NCBI RefSeq assembly: GCF_003525665.1
Contig: NZ_DQDX01000090.1
Span: forward strand, 19,303 to 25,992
Length of the DNA: 6,690 nucleotides
Source of the DNA: Flavobacterium sp.
GTDB taxonomy: Bacteria > Bacteroidota > Bacteroidia > Flavobacteriales > Flavobacteriaceae
Reading direction: 5' to 3'
The notes below the pieces were generated by a model. The model saw only the letters and a list, made by a program, of their open reading frames with translations, was not told the DNA's origin and made no database searches. Shown here piece by piece: positions 1-4,600 of the stretch (positions within the stretch are counted from its first letter, which is position 1; each line of letters opens with the position of its first letter). Both the position numbers and the translations under genes were made by a program.

Positions 1-15
1 ATTGTACCCGAATAA
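1..15 (+). CDS. Possible 3' end of an upstream gene (last four codons plus TAA)
   Basis: Frame 1 reads I-V-P-E followed by TAA at 13-15, eleven bases before the response regulator start. Sensor histidine kinases often end in a short beta strand of this kind just after the ATP-binding domain, and they often sit directly upstream of their regulator, so this could be the end of a partner kinase. Four codons cannot establish identity. The other frames here also read through without contradiction, so the call rests on position and plausibility only. Confidence 0.25.
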   Translation: MVPE

Positions 16-26
16 AAAGAAAAGCT

Positions 27-695
27 ATGTTTAAAAAAGTTCTTGTCGCCGAAGATTTTGACAGCATTAATATTGCAGTAAATCAAACCCTAACTAGTTT
101 AGCTGTTACCGAAATACACCACGCAAAATATTGCGATGATGCCTTATTGAAAATAAAGAAAGCGTTGCAAGACAATGAACCCTATGAATTATTAATAAGT
201 GATTTATCTTTCAAGAAAGACCAGCGAAAAGTAAAGCTTACCTCTGGCGAAGAGCTTATAGAGAAAGTAAAAGAAATACAACCCGACATTAAAGTAATCG
301 TCTACTCTATTGAGGATAAAAATTTTCGAGTAAAATCATTATTCCACAACCTCAACGTAAATGCTTATGTTCACAAAGGAAGAAAAAGCATCACCGAACT
401 AAAAACGGCAATAAAAACGCTATTCAAAGACGACAAAAACTATATTTCACCCGACTTTGCTCACATTCTACAAGACAAAGTGATTCATGAGATAGACAAT
501 TTCGATGTGCAACTCATCAAGCAACTCTCCATTGGTGTAGCTCAAGATCAAATAGAAACTAAATTCAAAGAACTAGGCATCACACCCAACAGTAAAAGCG
601 CCATCGAAAAAAGAATAGGCAAACTAAAAGACTATTTTAAAGCAAACAACACAGTGCATCTTATTGCGATTGCTAAGGATTTGGGTATAGCGTAG
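27..695 (+). CDS. Two-component response regulator, receiver domain plus NarL/LuxR-like HTH
   Basis: A 222-residue cytoplasmic protein that probably receives a phosphoryl group from a histidine kinase and controls transcription. The receiver domain (about residues 1-135) has the expected active site: acidic pair E9-D10, phospho-acceptor D59 at the end of a hydrophobic strand (LLISD), S94 in the switch Ser/Thr position (VIVYS), aromatic Y114 and conserved K117. The C-terminal part (about 155-222) follows the helix pattern of NarL/LuxR effector domains: a QLIKQLSIG helix, then DQIETKFKELGIT, then an S-K-S-A-I-E-K-R-I recognition-like helix, ending in HLIAIAKDLGIA. The normally conserved Glu of the first HTH helix and the usual T-V-x-x-H are not evident, so the HTH is degenerate. 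The ATG at 27 is chosen because V-L-V-A-E-D follows at the right distance. An A-rich stretch precedes it, with no true Shine-Dalgarno. The target genes are unknown. Confidence 0.9.
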   Translation: MFKKVLVAEDFDSINIAVNQTLTSLAVTEIHHAKYCDDALLKIKKALQDNEPYELLISDLSFKKDQRKVKLTSGEELIEKVKEIQPDIKVIVYSIEDKNFRVKSLFHNLNVNAYVHKGRKSITELKTAIKTLFKDDKNYISPDFAHILQDKVIHEIDNFDVQLIKQLSIGVAQDQIETKFKELGITPNSKSAIEKRIGKLKDYFKANNTVHLIAIAKDLGIA

Positions 696-877
696 TTGCA
701 CTTCGTTGGTTCGAGTGTTTTTTGTGCAGTGAAGATGAGCAAAAAATATTTCGAGAACTTTTTTTTTATCTTTAGTAAAATTTCAATTAACTAACAAACA
801 GTTATTTAAACAATTAATTACTATTATTTTTATCTCTTTACGGTTTTCCGTAATGAATGCTATTTTATTGGTTATAC

Positions 878-897
878 TTTTGACGCAATAGTCAAAA
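878..897. repeat. Perfect inverted repeat, 7-bp arms with 6-base loop
   Basis: TTTTGAC (878-884) and GTCAAAA (891-897) are exact reverse complements separated by GCAATA. The left arm overlaps TACTTTTG (875-882), an exact match to the Bacteroidota -7 element TAnnTTTG, although no TTG lies 17-23 bases upstream. Downstream is A-rich on the + strand, and the minus strand has no T-run after the stem, so it does not look like an intrinsic terminator in either direction. A dyad operator or a weak RNA hairpin are both possible. The arms are AT-rich, so chance is also a reasonable explanation. Confidence 0.4.
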
Positions 898-980
898 AAG
901 CAGAAAAAATAAAAAAAATTAGTTCTACTTGGAAAGAATAGTAAATAATAAGGAGAAAAATTCATCCAATCGAAACACTT

Positions 981-1011
981 TTGACTAATCTGTTTTCATC
1001 AGAAATATTTG
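981..1011 (+). promoter_or_regulatory. Candidate Bacteroidota-type promoter upstream of the small exported protein
   Basis: TTG at 981-983 is followed after 20 bases by AATATTTG at 1004-1011. This matches seven of eight positions of the flavobacterial -7 consensus TAnnTTTG, with TTG at a usual -33 spacing. It would start transcription roughly 40 bases before the ATG at 1059. Such short motifs arise often by chance in AT-rich DNA, so this is only a candidate. Confidence 0.3.
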
Positions 1012-1058
1012 ATAGCAATTCGAAGTAGTAACAGTACCATTGATCATAAAAATTTAAT

Positions 1059-1469
1059 ATGAAGATAAAGTTTTTTACCCTAATTTTAACGTTGTTTATA
1101 TTTAGTTGCTATGGACAAGTAATAAAATGTAAAACTACAGGATTTGCCTTTCGAAGTAAAGACGAAACAACAGATTTATGGTCTAAATGGTCTGAATTTG
1201 AAGCTGTTGAAATATTGCTAACAGTAGATGGTGATAATAACAGAATCAAAATATTTAGCAAACAAGAACAAGTTTATGACATTATTAAAACCTATGAATC
1301 AGTTATCGATGATGATGGAGATAAAACATCAAAATGGTTATGTATAAACGAAGATGGTTTAAAATGTTTTATCAGACTTGTTAAATTAAACTCTCAAGAA
1401 GGCCGTAATCAAATATATGTTGATTTTGATGATTTAATGTTTGCCTACAATATTTACCGATTAGATTAA
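1059..1469 (+). CDS. Small exported protein of unknown function
   Basis: A 136-residue protein that I cannot assign to a characterised family. The N-terminus is an export signal: K2 and K4, then a hydrophobic core (FFTLILTLFIFS), then C17-Y-G-Q20. Two processing routes fit: signal peptidase I cutting between G19 and Q20, a common site type in Bacteroidota, or lipoprotein processing at C17, where I-F-S-C is an imperfect lipobox. The mature part (about 117 residues) has a W-S-K-W motif at 41-44, alternating hydrophobic strands suggesting a small beta-rich fold, acidic clusters (D57-G-D-N-N and D84-D-D-G-D) and cysteines at 24, 95 and 103. It has many charged residues, unlike the giant protein that follows. 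The gene ends 82 bases before that ORF, on the same strand, so cotranscription is possible. No Shine-Dalgarno precedes the ATG, which is normal for the group. Confidence 0.8.
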   Translation: MKIKFFTLILTLFIFSCYGQVIKCKTTGFAFRSKDETTDLWSKWSEFEAVEILLTVDGDNNRIKIFSKQEQVYDIIKTYESVIDDDGDKTSKWLCINEDGLKCFIRLVKLNSQEGRNQIYVDFDDLMFAYNIYRLD

Positions 1470-1551
1470 AACATTGAGTTTAAGATTCTTTTAAATAATT
1501 ACCAGTGAATACCTAAAAATCAATTTAAAAATATTGAAACAAGTAACAAAA

Positions 1552-1608
1552 ATGATAAAACTTTACACTCAAATTCTTCTATTTTTAAATTGTTTAACAG
1601 CATTTGGA
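1552..1608 (+). other. Sec signal peptide of the giant repeat protein
   Basis: Residues 1-19 have one Lys (K3), a hydrophobic core (ILLFLNCL) and A17-F-G19 as a plausible signal peptidase I site, followed by I-T-T-L-P-P at the mature start. C14 is not in a good lipobox because Asn precedes it, so lipoprotein anchoring is unlikely. Confidence 0.75.
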
Positions 1609-4600
1609 ATTACAACTTTACCACCAACAGCAACAATTTCTGGAGGAACAACACTGTGCCAAAATGCAACTGGAAGCGTTATAACTTTTACTGGAAGTGG
1701 TGGAACTGCTCCGTATACCTTTACTTATACTGTTACAGGTGTTTCTGGTAATCAAACCATAGTAACATCTGGAACTAACAATACGGTTACACTTCCAATA
1801 GTTACTTCTGCAGCCGGAACTTTTACTTATACTTTGGTAAGTGTTTCGGATAGTACTAATATACCTCAAACAGAAACAGGAAATACTACAGTAGTTGTTA
1901 ATGCATTACCAACTACTCCCACAATTTCTTCAAATGGAACTACAACTTTCTGCGAGAATGGAAATGTATTATTGTCAACTCAAAGTGTTAATGGGTTTAC
2001 TTATCAGTGGAATTTGAATGGTGCCATCATCCCAAACGCTACTTTATCAAATTATTCAGCAATTGTTGGTGGAAATTATACAGTTACAGTTACTAACTCA
2101 AATGGTTGTTCTTCAACATCTACACCTATTTCTGTGACAGTTTATCCTGAAATTGAACCAATTTTAGGACCTGGAAATTCTAATACAAATATGGTGACAT
2201 TTCAAAATCAAATATATTTCACAAGATGCATTAGTAATGCAACTGGAGTAATTAACTTGGTAAATCAAACATTAAATCAAAGTCAAGTTACTTCTTACAC
2301 AATTAATTGGGGCGATGGAAGTTCCGTGTTAAATTTATCTAATTTTAATACAAACCAAAATCATACTTATTCACAAGGATTTTACACTTTAAATATTTCC
2401 TTAACAACTAATCAAGGTTGTACTTATAGTAAAAATTATGGTATTTTCGTTGGAAATTCTCCTTCTGGCTCGTTAGGTAATCCAGGTAATTTGTCAGGTT
2501 GTAGTCCAAAGACCATAGTTTTCCCAATTATAGCACCAGCAGAAAATGTCCCTGGCACACAATACATTATAGATTTTGGTGATGGGCAAAATATAACATA
2601 CACACATCCTAACGCACCTGCCTCTGTATCGCACACATACAATACTACTTCATGTGGAAATATTCCATCTGGCGCTGGAAATATACCTAATTCTTTTGTT
2701 GCCTCAATGACCATCACAAATCCTTGTTTTCCTGCAGCATTTACAACAGTTGGTCCAATTATAATAAATTCACCACCAACACCGAATTTTACAATTTCAC
2801 CTAACCCAGGTTGTATTAATTCAAGTATAACCTTATTAAACACTTCAAATCCCGGATCCATTATTGGTCAGAGCGGTTGTAATTCTTCACCTTCTCTTTA
2901 TTGGACAATTTCTCCAGCATCTGGTTGGACAGCTACTGGATTGGGAAGTAATGGTGGAAATGCTAACGATATTGACAGTTGGAGCAATGGATTAAATGCT
3001 CCAACGATAAATTTTAGTAGTTCTGGAAGTTACACGATAACACTTTATATTGGTAATAGTTGTGACATTAAAACCATTTCCAAAACCATCTGCATCGAAC
3101 CACCATTAACACCAACATTCACACTAAACACAACTAATGGCTGTGCACCATTATCAGTTACAGCTACAAATACAACAAACACAACCAACTCTTGCAATAC
3201 TCCAACTTATCTTTGGCAAGTCACTTACAGTGCTGGTTTCTGTGGAACCAGTATAACTCCAATTCCCAACCAAACATCTGCCAATGCAAACTTTAATTTT
3301 GTAGAAGCAGGTACATATCTTATTAAATTAACGATGACTAATTCATGTGGTACATTCACTTCTACACAAACAGTTATTGTCAAAAAACCACCCACGGTTT
3401 CCATAGCACCATTAACAACTTTCTGTGGAAATGCGACAATAAACCCAGTTGCAACGGTAACTAATTGCGCGCCTTCCGGCTCAACACTAACCTACGCGTG
3501 GAGTTTTCCTGGTGGAAATCCATCAACGGCCAACACATCAACTCCAGGAGCAATAAACTATCCAACTTCTGGTAGTTATGCGGTTTCATTGATTGTTACC
3601 AACGAATGTGGCGCATCAAATACTGCAATGCAAACATTAGTAATAAATCAATCACCAGTAATTACTAATACCAATTTAAGTCAGACCATTTGCTCTGGTA
3701 CAGCCACAACTCCTGTAAATTTAACGACCAACCCTTCATCTGCTACATTCTCTTGGACTGCAACCGCAACAGCTGGGATTTCTGGATTTATTCCTTCTGG
3801 AACTACCTCCACAATACCAACTCAAACAATTTCGACTACAAGTAATTCGGTAGGAACGGTTACTTATGTTATTACTCCAACCATTGGAACTTGTACCGGA
3901 GCAAGTGTCAGTTACATTATAACTGTTAATCCTGCTGCGCAAGTTAACCAGCCAACCGCTTTAGTAGTTTGCAATGGAAATTCAATAACTCCAAACATTT
4001 TTAGCACAACGAATACTACAGCTGGTACGACATATAATTGGACCAACTCAAATGGATCAATTGGTCTTGCGACTTCTGGCAATGGAAACATTCCAACATT
4101 TACTGCAATAAATACAACCAACACTCCAATTATTGCAACAATTACCGTAACTCCTTCATTTTCTGGCGGAAGTGCAGTTTGTAACGGAGTAGCTAAATCA
4201 TTTACAATTACAGTTAATCCAACCGGACAAGTAAATCAGCCAAATAATGTAACGAGTTGTGATGGAACCGCAGTTTCGGTAAATTTCTCTACTCTCAATT
4301 CAGGTGGTACGACAAGTTACACTTGGACAAACGATACAACATCAATTGGATTACCTTCATCGGGAACTGGAAATCTAAATTTTACTGCTACTAATTCAAC
4401 GAACGCTCCAATAACTGCAACAATTACGGTTACGCCAACTTACACTATTGGAACTGTAAATTGTGCTGGAACATCCAAAACTTTTACAATTACAATTAAT
4501 CCATCAGCTCAGGTAAATCAGCCTACAGCAATTTCAGTTTGTAACGGAAGTACAATTCCAACAACAAACTTTTCTACACAAAACACATCAGGAACAACAA

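Larger units (their letters stand above)
696..1058. other. AT-rich intergenic region, no credible gene
   Basis: This gap of 363 bases separates the response regulator from the small exported protein. It contains a weak T-rich stem (718-724 pairing with 740-746) followed 12 bases later by nine T residues at 759-767, which might act as a poor terminator. It also holds a perfect inverted repeat at 878-897, a TAnnTTTG match at 875-882 without a well-placed upstream TTG, a purine-rich run (894-960) containing an AGGAG with no start codon after it, and a better-spaced promoter candidate at 981-1011. No + strand open frame of meaningful length begins here. The minus-strand open frame at 783-965 is low-complexity Phe/Ile/Asn and looks like a product of base composition. 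Confidence 0.7.

Noticed and set aside
718..767. Possible terminator after the response regulator: T-rich stem, then nine T residues
   Set aside because: The stem is almost all A-T pairs and the T-run begins 12 bases after it, so it does not fit an intrinsic terminator well.
853..891. A 12-codon hydrophobic mini-ORF on the + strand (M-N-A-I-L-L-V-I-L-L-T-Q)
   Set aside because: Too short and without a supporting start context. Chance hydrophobic peptides are common in AT-rich DNA.
951..960. Shine-Dalgarno-like AGGAG
   Set aside because: No start codon lies at a usable distance, and the genes here do not use such sites.
783..965. Minus-strand 60-codon open frame in the intergenic region
   Set aside because: Its Phe/Ile/Asn-rich sequence follows from A/T-rich DNA. 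No ribosome-site context or family resemblance was seen.
2436..2861. Minus-strand open frame of 141 codons, with similar shorter ones at 3736-3942, 3912-4124, 6125-6391 and 1618-1869
   Set aside because: All are shadows of the giant + strand gene. They have no recognisable domain and show skewed composition.
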